This document shows positions 26,568 to 36,124 of a stretch of 56,679 nt of DNA, piece after piece; position 1 is the stretch's first letter, and each line of letters begins with the position of its first letter. Source of the DNA: Oscillospiraceae bacterium (GTDB lineage: Bacteria; Bacillota; Clostridia; Oscillospirales; Acutalibacteraceae). Location: the NCBI GenBank assembly GCA_029227055.1, contig JAQXZE010000028.1, positions 1 through 56,679 of the forward strand. Direction: 5' to 3'. The notes below the pieces were generated by a model, which was given only the letters and a program-made list of their open reading frames with translations, searched no databases and was not told where the DNA came from. Position numbers and translations under genes: made by a program.

Positions 26568-26636
26568 ATTCTCACTCCTTACCTTTTAATTATTTTCTGT
26601 CATTTTTACTATATAAATTCACATATAAATACAAGT

Positions 26637-27890
26637 TTATATTTTCACCGAATTTTTCTTAAAATATCGTATAATCGCCAAAACGATTAGAATTCCAATT
26701 ATGGGGAAGAGGGAAGTTACAAGCATGCCGATTTTAAGTCCCACCTGCTCGGCTGAAATATGCAGCGTATTGCTGAGATTTAGGGCAAAATCAGTTACCG
26801 ATACATTATCAACAATAATACCCAAAAGCTGCGGTGATATTGCAGCCCCTAGGTCACCGCCTGCCGCCATCAAGGCAAAGGCTGCAACTCCGGCGTTAGG
26901 TATCTTTTCCTTCATCATAATAAGTGCACCGGGCCATAGCATAGAGGTGCAAAAGCCTGTCATAATACAAGCAATGAAGGCAACTATAATATTTGATGAA
27001 AGTCCTGCGGCAAGATAGCAAAGGGCGGCACCAATCATACTGATAAGCAGTGTGCGATAGATGTTTTTGCCGAATTTAGCATAGGTAATACGAGCAATTC
27101 CGAGGAGAATTGCAAACATTGCAACCCCGAAAATATCACCAACAACCTTACTTACCCCTAACGCATTTTTCACATATGTAGATATCCAGTTGGCCATAGT
27201 GTTTTCAGCACAGCTTCCAAAAAAAATGCAAGCTACACATAGCGCAAGCCCGATAGTGCGTCGTTTTGTACTGTCTGCCGATACGGTGCCTGATGTATCA
27301 CTGCTCATATCAGGCATCGGGGAGAGCATAAACATTACGGCAGAAATGACGGGCAGACACGCCAAAAACATAATGAGATACATCCAATTATCTGCACCGA
27401 AAAGCTTTAAAAACAGCGTACTGATAATAATTATAGTGAAGGTACCGAAGGCGTAGAGGGAATGAAGGAAACTCATATCCCTTTGAGGATTGTCCGACGG
27501 AATAGCGGCTATTGTAGGGCTTAACAACACTTCAGACAAGCCCGACGCAACTGAAAATATAACAGTACCAATCAGTAATCCGATATAAGCGATATTTGGA
27601 AACAGGGTAGGTATTAATGCGTACATAAAAAGTCCTGCAGCTGTAATTAGAGGCGTAATCCTGACAATCGCTTTTGTATTAAAATGCTTTGAAAACGCCG
27701 TAAATATAAGGTCAATACCAAGTTGCGTAAAGAAATTCACCAATACGAGCGTGCCGAGAAGAGTATAAGAAATTCCAAACAGCTCTCGGAATGTTACGAA
27801 CAAAATCGGCGGTACACAAAACACAGACGACATCGTAAAATACGCCGTGTAGCAAGCAAGTTTTGTAATTTTAAATTTTGAATTAGACAT
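26637..27890 (-). CDS. MFS transporter
   Basis: A 417-residue, 12-helix major facilitator. The N-terminal half contains LFGISYTLLGTLVLVNFFTQ and the second half GFCTSMLWPGALIMMKEKIP with AAGGDLGAAISPQ, resembling FucP/sugar-type or YfkF-like permeases. Its substrate is not evident. The ATG at 27890 is preferred, as the upstream 15 codons lack a ribosome site and AAGGAAAA lies before 27890. It is monocistronic between the uvrB fragment and the PHP phosphatase, with its own promoter. Confidence 0.8.
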   Translation of the reverse strand: MSNSKFKITKLACYTAYFTMSSVFCVPPILFVTFRELFGISYTLLGTLVLVNFFTQLGIDLIFTAFSKHFNTKAIVRITPLITAAGLFMYALIPTLFPNIAYIGLLIGTVIFSVASGLSEVLLSPTIAAIPSDNPQRDMSFLHSLYAFGTFTIIIISTLFLKLFGADNWMYLIMFLACLPVISAVMFMLSPMPDMSSDTSGTVSADSTKRRTIGLALCVACIFFGSCAENTMANWISTYVKNALGVSKVVGDIFGVAMFAILLGIARITYAKFGKNIYRTLLISMIGAALCYLAAGLSSNIIVAFIACIMTGFCTSMLWPGALIMMKEKIPNAGVAAFALMAAGGDLGAAISPQLLGIIVDNVSVTDFALNLSNTLHISAEQVGLKIGMLVTSLFPIIGILIVLAIIRYFKKNSVKI

Positions 27891-27949
27891 ATAGATTAAT
27901 TTTCCTTTTAATACCCTTAAAATGCAACAAAACAAATCTCTACAAATAC

Positions 27950-27978
27950 ATTATACCACAAAATATTTTATAAGTAAA
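27950..27978 (-). promoter_or_regulatory. Promoter of the MFS gene
   Basis: Minus-strand TTTACT (27978-27973), 17 bases and TATAAT (27955-27950) precede the gene by about 60 bases. Confidence 0.65.
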
Positions 27979-27983
27979 TAAAA

Positions 27984-28009
27984 TAGCAGATGCTTTTTTG
28001 CATCTGCTA
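27984..28009 (-). terminator. Terminator of the PHP-phosphatase unit
   Basis: TAGCAGATGC (27984-27993) pairs with GCATCTGCTA (28000-28009); minus-strand T-rich sequence follows. It lies four bases past the stop codon. Confidence 0.8.
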
Positions 28010-28012
28010 CAA

Positions 28013-28813
28013 TTATATATCATAACTTATAAACTTGCCATTGTGGAAAGTGAAAAGCTTAGTAAAGCCAATATCGCGAAGAAAGCTTTTGGTTTCATCA
28101 AACTTAAAATCAAGGGTATCGGCATGGTGGCTATCGGACGAGAGAATAATGGGCGCGTCTAACTTTTTAAGTGTGTATAGTAAATTTGTGCTCGGATAGG
28201 GGGTAGTGCGAAGTCCTCGGGCGATAGCACCCGTATTTACTTCGAAAATACATCCGCTTTTAGCGGCTTTTGTTATGTATTTTTCGGCGATTTTGTTATA
28301 TTCTGCGTTATTCAGAAGCAAGGCTTCACCCTGTTCGTCATACTTTGTAATTAAGTCGAAATGGCCTATAATATCAGGCTTTCTTGAGGTTATATATTCA
28401 CAAAAGGGTCGAAAGTATGCTTCTGCCAAGCGGAGAACATCAAAATCGAAAAGCTCAAGGCACTTTTTAAAGTAATCGTGACTTAAATCAAGAGGATGAT
28501 ACTGATTATTTATATAAAGGTAGTGCGAAGATCCGATAATATATTCGTATTTACTTCTATCAACTAAAGATAAAGCGTCCTCTTCGGTGCCGAGATAAAT
28601 TTCGATATCATTTTTATATTTCTCTTTAAGACGGCAAATTTCTTTAATATAGGCAGGGGTATCGTTAATACAGGTTTCTAAATCGAAATCGGTATATCCG
28701 TGCCCCGAAAAGCCGATTGCCGAAAAGCCTTTTTCGATTGCGGATAGTATGACTTCTTCGGGAGTGTTTTTACCGTCGCAAAACTTAGTATGTGTATGGA
28801 AATTAGCGAGCAT
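28013..28813 (-). CDS. PHP-domain phosphatase, histidinol-phosphatase (HisK/HisJ) type
   Basis: The 266-residue metallophosphoesterase has the PHP metal-binding motifs: NFHTHTKFCDG (His6, His8), GFSGHGYTDF, YLGTEEDAL, IIGSSHYLY, DIIGHFDLI and LSSDSHHAD. The family dephosphorylates histidinol phosphate in histidine synthesis, but many Clostridia carry extra copies of unclear substrate, and no his genes are nearby. The ATG has AGGAGATAAACT before it. It forms a probable operon with the RluA-type gene 18 bases upstream. Confidence 0.82.
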   Translation of the reverse strand: MLANFHTHTKFCDGKNTPEEVILSAIEKGFSAIGFSGHGYTDFDLETCINDTPAYIKEICRLKEKYKNDIEIYLGTEEDALSLVDRSKYEYIIGSSHYLYINNQYHPLDLSHDYFKKCLELFDFDVLRLAEAYFRPFCEYITSRKPDIIGHFDLITKYDEQGEALLLNNAEYNKIAEKYITKAAKSGCIFEVNTGAIARGLRTTPYPSTNLLYTLKKLDAPIILSSDSHHADTLDFKFDETKSFLRDIGFTKLFTFHNGKFISYDI

Positions 28814-28831
28814 AGTTTATCTCCTGTTTTA

Positions 28832-29518
28832 CTAGTTTGGTATTTTATAATTTTCGAGTTCCTTTAATTCCTTTTTAAAAAGCGCAAACGGACCGTTTGG
28901 TTTTGGCAGACTAAATCCCTCAATCTGCTTTTTTGAGATGGGGTGCGAAAAGGCGAGCCTGAAAGAGTAAAGGGCGATAGGCGTTTTGCCGTTATCCTTT
29001 GTATCCTGTTTTCCGTACTTTGTGTCGCCGACAAGAGAAAATCCGCGGGATGCGAACTGAACACGGATTTGATGAGTTCTTCCGGTATGAAGCTTTATTC
29101 TTACTAAGGATAAGCCGTTTTTTTCACCGAGTACGGTGTATTCGAGTTTTGCAAATTTTGCATCCTTTGTGTCCTTTTTTGCAACAAACACTTTGCATTT
29201 TTTCTTGTCCTTTAATAAATAGTCCTCCATAACACCTGTGGGGGAGGGCTTGCCGTTTACAACTGCCAAATATTCTTTTTCAAAGTTATGAGACGCCATC
29301 ATTTTGGCAAGAATTTCGGTAGCTTTACTGCTTTTTGAATAGACCATCACTCCGCCGACATTTCTGTCAAGTCTATGGATAACATCTATTTTATACGCCT
29401 TTGTTTGACGCTTTAAAAGCTCGGGCATATTTTTCTCTCTGTCGAAGGGCTCTGATAATACACCTACGGGTTTTAGGCAAACAACAATAAATTTATCGTT
29501 ATAAAGAAAGTCTATCAA
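28832..29518 (-). CDS. RluA-family pseudouridine synthase
   Basis: The 228-residue RNA uridine isomerase has the motif IHRLDRNVGGVMV with catalytic Asp51, followed by KEYLAVVNGKP and the HTGRTHQIRVQFAS block. The S4 RNA-binding domain is absent, as in small RluA-type or YlyB-like members, so tRNA or rRNA specificity is uncertain. The start is most likely TTG at 29518, five bases after GGAGGGG; the longer frame to 29599 has no ribosome site and a composition unlike the family. Confidence 0.88.
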   Translation of the reverse strand: MIDFLYNDKFIVVCLKPVGVLSEPFDREKNMPELLKRQTKAYKIDVIHRLDRNVGGVMVYSKSSKATEILAKMMASHNFEKEYLAVVNGKPSPTGVMEDYLLKDKKKCKVFVAKKDTKDAKFAKLEYTVLGEKNGLSLVRIKLHTGRTHQIRVQFASRGFSLVGDTKYGKQDTKDNGKTPIALYSFRLAFSHPISKKQIEGFSLPKPNGPFALFKKELKELENYKIPN

Positions 29519-29602
29519 TAAAACCCCTCCGTTCTTTTTCCTATTATACAGCAAATTAAAGCTTACTGCAATTATATAATTGTAATTTATAAAAAACATT
29601 GT

Positions 29603-29630
29603 AATAAAAAACCTCGCAAATTGCGAGGTT
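29603..29630 (-). terminator. Terminator of pflBA
   Basis: AACCTCGC (29610-29617) pairs with GCGAGGTT (29623-29630); the minus strand then runs into six T. It lies just after the pflA stop. Confidence 0.85.
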
Positions 29631-29634
29631 TAAA

Positions 29635-30330
29635 TTATAATAAGGATTTTAAAAATTCCATAGCCTCTTTTGTCGGCTCACTTAAATTGCCAAAGGGGAA
29701 GGCAATACCCATATTATCATATTTTACCTGACAGATTTTTCTAAAGGGTAAAAGCTCGACTTTGTCAACGCATTTATGGCTTTCGGCAATTTTTTTTAGT
29801 GCTAAAATATTTTCCTTGCTGTCGTTTACTGAGGGGATAATAACCTGACGCAGAGTAGTAGGAATTTTTAGCTTTTCGAGAAGCGATAAAAACTCTAAAA
29901 CCGAACCGATACTGCAACCTACATTTTCGCGGTAGAGTGCGTCGGTTGTGTACTTTATATCGAGCAGTACACGGTCGGTAACAGCGAGCAGTTTTTCGGT
30001 ATTATCATTTATAATGCTTCCCGAAGTATCAAGACAGGTGTTAATTCCATCATTTTTAGATAGGGTAAATATTTCTCTTACAAAATCACTCTGTAAAAGA
30101 GGTTCACCGCCCGAAATTGTAATACCGCCCTCGTTTCCGAAATACTCGCGGTAATTTTGGGCTTTTAATACAATCTGCTCGGGGGTGTATTCGGTGCCTT
30201 CCTTAATACTCCAAGTATCAGGGTTATGACAGCACTTGCACCTTAAATTACACCCTTGCAAAAACACAACAAAGCGAACACCGGGGCCGTCTACAGTGCC
30301 TAGGGTCTGAATAGAATGAACATATCCCAT
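29635..30330 (-). CDS. pflA: Pyruvate formate-lyase activating enzyme
   Basis: The 231-residue radical-SAM enzyme installs the glycyl radical on PflB. The cluster motif CNLRCKCC (Cys27, Cys31, Cys34) lies in FLQGCNLRCKCCHNPDTW; GGITISGGEPLLQ is the SAM-binding motif. Its ATG overlaps the pflB stop by one base, so the two are translationally coupled, the usual order for this pair. The length is normal for a cytosolic activase without extra ferredoxin domains. Confidence 0.95.
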   Translation of the reverse strand: MGYVHSIQTLGTVDGPGVRFVVFLQGCNLRCKCCHNPDTWSIKEGTEYTPEQIVLKAQNYREYFGNEGGITISGGEPLLQSDFVREIFTLSKNDGINTCLDTSGSIINDNTEKLLAVTDRVLLDIKYTTDALYRENVGCSIGSVLEFLSLLEKLKIPTTLRQVIIPSVNDSKENILALKKIAESHKCVDKVELLPFRKICQVKYDNMGIAFPFGNLSEPTKEAMEFLKSLL

Positions 30331-32561
30331 TACATTGCCTCGTGGAAGGTACGGCTTATAACCTCACGCTGATGCTCACGAGAAAGCTTGCAGAAGTTAA
30401 CTGCATATCCCGAAACGCGAATGGTAAGGTTCGGATACTCTTCGGGATTTTCATAAGCCTTCATAAGAGTTTCTCGGTTTAATACATTTACATTAAGGTG
30501 ATGAGCACCCTTCTTAAAATATCCGTCGAGGATAGAAACTAAATTGTTATATCGCTCTTCTTCACTTCTGCCTAGAGCTTCAGGAGTTATTGAGAAGGTG
30601 TTCGAGATACCGTCACGGCAATCATCATAATCTAACTTTGCTACCGAGTTTAATGACGCTAAGGCACCGTTTTCCTCTCTGTTATGCATAGGATTAGCGC
30701 CCGGTGCAAAGGGCTCGCCCGACTTTCTGCCGTCAGGTGTAGAACCTGTATGTTTGCCGTACATAACATTAGAGGTTATAGTAAGAACAGAAAGCGTATG
30801 CTTAGCGTTTCGGTAGGTTTCGGTTTTGCGAAGTTCTGTAATTAACAGATGGGTCATTTCCTTTGCTAAAAGGTCAACCCTGTCATCGTCATTACCGAAT
30901 TTTGGGAAATTGCCTACAGTTTTAAAGTCAATTATAAATCCGTTATCATCCTTAATAGGAGAAACCTCGGCATATTTAATAGCACTCAAAGAGTCTGCTA
31001 CAACCGAAAGACCCGCTATACCAAACGCCATAAGACGCTCAACATCAGTATCGTGAAGCGCCATTTGAATTTTTTCATAGGCATATTTATCGTGCATATA
31101 ATGGATAACATTCATTGTGTTTACATAAAGGCGTGAAAGCCAAGCAATGTAAATCTTGTAGCGCTCCATAACGGTGTCAAAATCTAATTTTTTACCGCTG
31201 AGAACCGGCATTTGAGGTCCGATATGAATATCACTTGTGGTATCATATCCGCCGTTTATTGCGATAAGGAGAAGCTTTGTAAGATTGCAACGCGCACCGA
31301 AAAACTGCATCTGCTTGCCGATTGTCATAGCAGAAACACAGCAGGCAATTGCATAATCGTCGCCGTGAAGCGGACGCATAATATCGTCATTCTCGTACTG
31401 AATAGAGTCGGTATCAGCCGACACCTTTGCACAGAACTTTTTAAAGTTTTCGGGCAAGCTGTTAGACCAGAGAACTGTAAGGTTCGGCTCAGGGGATGAG
31501 CCTAAAGTATAGAGAGTATTAAGAACTCTGAAGCTGTTTTTGGTAACAAGGGTTCTTCCGTCTTCTCCCATACCGCCTACCGCTTCGGTAATCCACATCG
31601 GATCACCGCCGAAAAGCTCATTGTATTCGGGGGTTCTAAGGTGACGGGCAAGACGAAGCTTGATTACAAAATCGTCCATAAGCTCTTGAGCGGTTTCTTC
31701 TGTAAGTGTACCGTTTTCAAGGTCACGCTCAATATAAATATCTAAGAATGTAGATACACGGCCAAGCGACATTGCGGCACCATTTTGCTCCTTGATAGAG
31801 GCAAGATAAGCAAAGTAGGTCCACTGAATAGCTTCCTTGGCATTAGCGGCAGGCTCGCTTATATCATAGCCGTACATCTGCGCCATTTCCTTTAAATAGC
31901 CGAGGAATAAAATTTGGCGGTAAAGCTCTTCTCTGAGCTTTATTTTTTCGTCTGTAAAGGAAGATTTATCAAGCTCTGCGCTATCCTTTTTCTTTTCCGC
32001 AATAAGCTTGTCAACGCCGTAAAGCGCTACTCTGCGGTAGTCGCCGATAATTCTGCCTCTGCCGTAAGCGTCAGGCAAACCTGTTATAACATGGCTTCTT
32101 CTTGCAAGACGCATTTCTTCGTTGTAGGCGCGGAAAACACCGTCGTTATGGGTGGTGCGGTACTGAAATTCCTGCTCGATTTTTTCACTAAGCTTGTAGC
32201 CGTATGCAGAACAAGCCTGTCTTGCCATTCTAATACCGCCAAAGGGGTTTATACCGCGCTTTAGGGGAGCGTCGGTCTGAAGGCCTACAATAAGCTCGTT
32301 ATCCTTATCTATGTATCCGGGATTATATGCGGTAAGGGAGGTTACGGTTTCGGTGTCGATATCCAAAACGCCGCCTCGCTGGCGCTCTAGCTTAAAGAGG
32401 GCTTGTACCTTATCCATAATAGCAGAGGTACGGGCAGTAGCAGAGGCTAAAAATTCACTGTCACCTGTATATTCTTTATAGTTTGTCTGAATAAAATCGC
32501 GAACATTGATTTCGTTTTGCCAGACACCATTTTTAAATCCATTCCAATTTATGTGTTCCAT
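30330..32561 (-). CDS. pflB: Pyruvate formate-lyase (formate C-acetyltransferase)
   Basis: The 743-residue glycyl-radical enzyme converts pyruvate and CoA to acetyl-CoA and formate under anoxia. The catalytic pair Cys407-Cys408 is seen in AIACCVSAM, and the radical glycine Gly718 in RVSGYAVNF near the C-terminus. The start is ATG 32561 behind AGAGGTAATGAT (an in-frame ATG at 32600 would sit in the riboswitch terminator). Directly upstream lies a ZTP-type riboswitch with a perfect promoter, so formate supply is tied to one-carbon status. Confidence 0.97.
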   Translation of the reverse strand: MEHINWNGFKNGVWQNEINVRDFIQTNYKEYTGDSEFLASATARTSAIMDKVQALFKLERQRGGVLDIDTETVTSLTAYNPGYIDKDNELIVGLQTDAPLKRGINPFGGIRMARQACSAYGYKLSEKIEQEFQYRTTHNDGVFRAYNEEMRLARRSHVITGLPDAYGRGRIIGDYRRVALYGVDKLIAEKKKDSAELDKSSFTDEKIKLREELYRQILFLGYLKEMAQMYGYDISEPAANAKEAIQWTYFAYLASIKEQNGAAMSLGRVSTFLDIYIERDLENGTLTEETAQELMDDFVIKLRLARHLRTPEYNELFGGDPMWITEAVGGMGEDGRTLVTKNSFRVLNTLYTLGSSPEPNLTVLWSNSLPENFKKFCAKVSADTDSIQYENDDIMRPLHGDDYAIACCVSAMTIGKQMQFFGARCNLTKLLLIAINGGYDTTSDIHIGPQMPVLSGKKLDFDTVMERYKIYIAWLSRLYVNTMNVIHYMHDKYAYEKIQMALHDTDVERLMAFGIAGLSVVADSLSAIKYAEVSPIKDDNGFIIDFKTVGNFPKFGNDDDRVDLLAKEMTHLLITELRKTETYRNAKHTLSVLTITSNVMYGKHTGSTPDGRKSGEPFAPGANPMHNREENGALASLNSVAKLDYDDCRDGISNTFSITPEALGRSEEERYNNLVSILDGYFKKGAHHLNVNVLNRETLMKAYENPEEYPNLTIRVSGYAVNFCKLSREHQREVISRTFHEAM

Positions 32562-32598
32562 ATCATTACCTCTCATTCTAAGAAAGTTCGAATTTAAC

Positions 32599-32708
32599 AA
32601 AAAAGGGCAAATCGATTTTATAAAAAACGATTTGCCCAGACGGTCGACTAAAGCTCACCCCATACTCCCTTGCGGTAGTCCGCATAACCCGTCAGTAGCA
32701 TAGAGCGT
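32599..32708 (-). promoter_or_regulatory. ZTP (pfl-motif) riboswitch with terminator
   Basis: Read on the minus strand, the leader has ACTGACGGG near its start, a GCGG-ACTA-CCGC hairpin (32682-32671 region), GGGAG, and the conserved 3' block CGACCGTCTGGGC (32647-32635). ACGG and CCGT can form the aptamer pseudoknot. The last GGGC is shared with a terminator stem (32628-32637 with 32605-32614) followed by six T. This is the known pfl-motif layout, in which ZTP or ZMP binding prevents termination. Finding it before pflB fits its role as a sensor of formyl-folate shortage. Confidence 0.85.
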
Positions 32709-32732
32709 ATTATATTTATTTGCTGTATATAA

Positions 32733-32761
32733 ATTATACAATTCAAAATCATATTTGTCAA
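32733..32761 (-). promoter_or_regulatory. Consensus promoter of the riboswitch-pflBA transcript
   Basis: Minus-strand TTGACA (32761-32756), 17 bases and TATAAT (32738-32733). A second TATAAT at 32714-32709 has no matching -35. Confidence 0.85.
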
Positions 32762-32781
32762 GAAGCATTTTGGCTGCATAC

Positions 32782-33534
32782 TTAACCAAATAGGTGGTCG
32801 GTTACAAGCATAACGCAAAAGCCTATAAGCAGCGCGAAGGTGGCTCCTCGTTCGTTGCCGTGCGAGTGGGTTTCGGGTATCATTTCGTCACTTATAACAT
32901 AAAGCATAAATCCGCCCGCAAAGGAAAGGAGGAAGGGAAGAAGGACTCCTGTTATATTTACGGCAAAATAACCTAAAAATGTTCCGAAAACTTCAACTGC
33001 ACCCGTAAGCAGAGCAATGATAATCGTTTTTCTAGCTGATATTCCCGAGGCTAGCATTGGAGCTATAATAATCATACCCTCGGGTATGTTCTGCAGTGCT
33101 ATGCCGCCCGCTATAATAAGGGCCTGTTTTGTATCTCCCGTTCCAAAACCTACACCTGCGGCAACGCCTTCAGGCAGGTTATGTATTGCGATTGCAGTTA
33201 CAAAAAGCAACACCTTATCGATAGATTTGTTTTTATGCTCTTCAGAATCGCCGATTAAGGGGTTATGAAGATGGGGGATAAGCTTATCTATAAGATTAAG
33301 ACACAAAGCACCTGTAAAAATACCGCCGACGGTTATTATTACATTATACTTCTGTCCGTATTCGAGGGATGGTATGATAAGACCGAATATAGATGCCGAA
33401 AGCATAACACCCGCCGCAAAGGAAAGCACGATATCTAAAAATTTATGTGATATGTTTTTAAAAACAAAACCTATAAGCGCTCCAAATGCTGTAGCACCGC
33501 CTACACCGAGCGCGGTAATAAGAACTATTTCCAT
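32782..33534 (-). CDS. ZIP-family divalent metal transporter
   Basis: A 250-residue, eight-helix ZIP transporter, likely for zinc or iron uptake. The binuclear metal centre is marked by AIAIHNLPEGVAAGVG (helix 4) and ALQNIPEGMIII (helix 5), the prokaryotic GufA/ZupT-like signatures. The loop after helix 3 carries HLHNP and EEHKNK, a His-rich variable loop. The ATG follows AAAGGAGGTATAAATC. It is monocistronic; its stop lies about 20 bases beyond the pfl promoter. Confidence 0.92.
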   Translation of the reverse strand: MEIVLITALGVGGATAFGALIGFVFKNISHKFLDIVLSFAAGVMLSASIFGLIIPSLEYGQKYNVIITVGGIFTGALCLNLIDKLIPHLHNPLIGDSEEHKNKSIDKVLLFVTAIAIHNLPEGVAAGVGFGTGDTKQALIIAGGIALQNIPEGMIIIAPMLASGISARKTIIIALLTGAVEVFGTFLGYFAVNITGVLLPFLLSFAGGFMLYVISDEMIPETHSHGNERGATFALLIGFCVMLVTDHLFG

Positions 33535-33722
33535 GATTTATACCTCCTTTTTATTTGATATTTTAACACAAGAGCAAAGCTATATCAAGTTTTTTGAAGT
33601 GTTAATCAAAGAAAAGAGGAGAAAAGTCGGTTAATTTATCACATTATCACAATGAAGTGTTGAAGCAAAGGCGGTTTATATGTAAGTTTTTCACAAAGAT
33701 TAAAAATTTTTTCAAAAAACAC

Positions 33723-33751
33723 TTTACAACTTTAGTTCGATGAAGTATAAT
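33723..33751 (+). promoter_or_regulatory. Promoter of the amino-acid ABC transporter operon
   Basis: TTTACA (33723-33728), 17 bases and TATAAT (33746-33751), 57 bases before the first gene. Confidence 0.75.
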
Positions 33752-33764
33752 GTGAACATACCGA

Positions 33765-33781
33765 TTGTGAAGTAATCACAA
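33765..33781 (+). promoter_or_regulatory. Inverted repeat just downstream of the promoter
   Basis: TTGTGA-AGTAA-TCACAA is a perfect 6-bp-arm palindrome covering about +8 to +24 of the transcript. It is a likely operator. The TrpR-like protein encoded last in the operon is one candidate to bind it. Confidence 0.45.
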
Positions 33782-33807
33782 ATCAAAATTCAAGGAGAGA
33801 AAAAATT

Positions 33808-34623
33808 ATGAAAAAATTATTTGCATTACTTTTAGCAGTACTTATGCTTGTAACCGTATTTGCAGGCTGCGAAAACAAGGACACATCTAGTGAAGCAGAT
33901 GCCAAGAAGCCTACAATAGTAGTTGGTTACACAATTTACGAACCTATGAACTACAAGGACGAAAACGGCAAGCTTATCGGCTTTGATACCGACCTTGCAG
34001 TAGCAGTTTTCGAGAACCTCGGCTATGATGTTCTTTTCCAGGAAATCGTTTGGGAAAACAAGTATACAGACCTTAACGGCGGCACAATTGACTGCATTTG
34101 GAACGGCTTTACAGCAAACAGCGCTGATGATGACGGTATTGCACGTTCAGAGAAGGTTGATTTCTCATACAACTATATGGAAAACCGTCAGGTAGTAGTT
34201 GTTAAGAAGGATTCAGGCATTAAGACTGCTGCTGATTTAAACGGTAAGCTCGGTTCAGGTGAGAGCGGCTCTGCAGGTGAGACCTATGCTGAGGGCTTTA
34301 AGGGCACAACCTTCAAGGGCTTTACAAAGCAGACCGACTGCTTATTCGAGGTTAAATCAGGTACAGTTGACTTTGCAGTTTTAGACGCACAGCTTGCAAA
34401 CAGCTACTGTGGCAAGGGCGACTATGAAAACCTTATGGTTGTTGAGGCACTTACAAGTGATGTTGAATATTATGCTATAGGCTTTAAGAAGGGCAGTGAG
34501 CTTACTGCTAAGGTAAATGCACAGCTCGAGGCTTTAGCCAAGGACGGCACTCTTGATACTCTTGGTAAGAAATATCCCAAGGTTGCAAATTCTATAATCA
34601 AAGATTTCGCTGATCAGAAATAA
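33808..34623 (+). CDS. Amino-acid ABC transporter, substrate-binding lipoprotein
   Basis: A 271-residue family-3 extracellular solute-binding protein. Signal peptide 1-20, lipobox VFAGC with Cys21. The ligand fold is typical: VVGYTIYEPMNYKDENGKLI, GFDTDLAVAVFENLGYDV, then DCIWNGFTANSADD and RQVVVVKKDSGI. It captures a polar or aromatic amino acid for the permease and ATPase that follow. The ATG is preceded by AAGGAGAG. Substrate is not certain; the tryptophan-linked genes downstream make an aromatic amino acid worth testing. Confidence 0.9.
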   Translation: MKKLFALLLAVLMLVTVFAGCENKDTSSEADAKKPTIVVGYTIYEPMNYKDENGKLIGFDTDLAVAVFENLGYDVLFQEIVWENKYTDLNGGTIDCIWNGFTANSADDDGIARSEKVDFSYNYMENRQVVVVKKDSGIKTAADLNGKLGSGESGSAGETYAEGFKGTTFKGFTKQTDCLFEVKSGTVDFAVLDAQLANSYCGKGDYENLMVVEALTSDVEYYAIGFKKGSELTAKVNAQLEALAKDGTLDTLGKKYPKVANSIIKDFADQK

Positions 34624-34654
34624 TATATAAAAACATACTTTTTGGAGAATTAGA

Positions 34655-35350
34655 ATGTCTTTTTTAGAGGTAACATCATTCCTTTGGGACGGCTTTTTAA
34701 TATCCTTGCTAATCTTTGCGGTGACGCTGCTTTGCGGCGCACCGCTTGGTTTGCCTATAGCCTTTTGTTCTATGAGCAAATTCAAGGTGATAAAAAGCAT
34801 TTCAAAGGTAATTGTCTGGATAGTCAGAGGTATTCCGCTGATGCTACAGATATTTATAATCTATTATGTTCCGGGATTATTGTTTAAATTTCCGCTTTTC
34901 AGTCAGATAGACCGATATATGTTTATGAATTACGGAGTTGCCGATGCGGGAAGAATTACCGCAGTACTTATAGCCTTTACCCTTAATTATGCCTGCTATT
35001 TTTCGGAGATTTACAGAGGTGGTATTGAGAGTATATCACGCGGTCAGTACGAAGCGGGTTATGTTTTAGGTCTTACAAAGTCTCAGATATTCAGAAAAAT
35101 CGTTTTAAAGCAGGTAATTAAGCGTATAGTGCCTCCTATGTCTAATGAAATTATAACACTTATCAAGGATACAGCCCTTGCAAACTGTATTGTTGTTTGT
35201 GAAATCATTAAACAGGCAAAGGAGCTTGCCGCTACAAAGGCGCTTGTTTGGCCGCTTTTCTACACAGGTGTTTTCTATCTTGTTTTTGTGGGTATCCTTA
35301 CAATAGTTTTAGGAAAAGTAGAAAAGAAGCTCGATTATTTTAGGAGTTAG
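34655..35350 (+). CDS. Amino-acid ABC transporter, permease
   Basis: A 231-residue permease of the His/Glu/Gln/Arg/opine (HEQRO) type with five helices. The N-terminal WIVRGIPLMLQIF (RGTP-like motif) and the EAA loop (EAGYVLGLTKSQIFRKIVLKQ) are both clear. It lies 31 bases after the binding protein and four bases before the ATPase. A homodimer would form the channel, since no second permease is present. Confidence 0.93.
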   Translation: MSFLEVTSFLWDGFLISLLIFAVTLLCGAPLGLPIAFCSMSKFKVIKSISKVIVWIVRGIPLMLQIFIIYYVPGLLFKFPLFSQIDRYMFMNYGVADAGRITAVLIAFTLNYACYFSEIYRGGIESISRGQYEAGYVLGLTKSQIFRKIVLKQVIKRIVPPMSNEIITLIKDTALANCIVVCEIIKQAKELAATKALVWPLFYTGVFYLVFVGILTIVLGKVEKKLDYFRS

Positions 35351-35353
35351 TAT

Positions 35354-36109
35354 ATGTCGGTTTTAGAAGTAAAAAACATAAAGAAAAGCTTTGGCAAAAC
35401 CGAAGTTTTAAAGGGGATTGACTTTTCGCTCGAAAAGGGAGAAGTGCTTGTAATTATCGGCTCTTCGGGAAGCGGAAAAACAACCCTGCTTCGTTGTCTT
35501 AATTTCCTCGAAATAGCAGACGAGGGCACAATTTCGGTAGACGGAAAGCTTTTATTTGACGGCGCAAAGCCTGATATAAACGATAGAAAAATCAGGGAAA
35601 ACAGATTGCACTTCGGACTAGTTTTCCAAAACTTTAATCTTTTTCCGCAGTATACAGTTATCGAAAATGTAAAGCTTGCTCCAACTCTTCTGAAAAAGGC
35701 CTCTGATGCAGAGATTGAAGAAAAAGCGCGTAATCTTATTTCAAGAGTGGGGCTTTCGGAAAAGGTAGATAACTATCCTTGTCAGCTGTCGGGCGGTCAG
35801 CAGCAGCGTGTTGCTATCGCAAGGGCATTGGCGCTTAACCCCGATATACTTTGCTTTGATGAGCCTACTTCCGCTTTGGACCCCGAGCTTACAGGTGAGG
35901 TTTTAAAGGTTATAAAGGGACTTAAAAGTAAGGATAGTACAATGATAATTGTTACTCACGAAATGGAATTTGCTAAAAATGTTGCCGATAAGGTAATCTT
36001 TATGGCAGACGGTGTTATTGAAGAAATGGGAACGCCCGAAGAAGTATTTGATAACCCAAAATCTTCAAAAACACGCTCATTTTTAAACAAAGCCTACGAA
36101 AACATATAA
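35354..36109 (+). CDS. Amino-acid ABC transporter, ATP-binding protein
   Basis: The 251-residue GlnQ-like ATPase has Walker A GSSGSGKTT at ~36-44, the Q-loop FQNFNLFPQYTV, signature LSGGQQQRVAIA, Walker B DILCFDEPTSALD and switch VTHEM. It powers import through the adjacent permease. Starts four bases after the permease stop. Confidence 0.95.
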   Translation: MSVLEVKNIKKSFGKTEVLKGIDFSLEKGEVLVIIGSSGSGKTTLLRCLNFLEIADEGTISVDGKLLFDGAKPDINDRKIRENRLHFGLVFQNFNLFPQYTVIENVKLAPTLLKKASDAEIEEKARNLISRVGLSEKVDNYPCQLSGGQQQRVAIARALALNPDILCFDEPTSALDPELTGEVLKVIKGLKSKDSTMIIVTHEMEFAKNVADKVIFMADGVIEEMGTPEEVFDNPKSSKTRSFLNKAYENI

Positions 36110-36124
36110 GGAAGTTTTTAGATT

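Noticed and set aside
32640-32708. tRNA or T-box in the pfl leader
   Set aside because: No cloverleaf and no TGGTACCGC-type T-box; the conserved blocks fit the ZTP motif instead.
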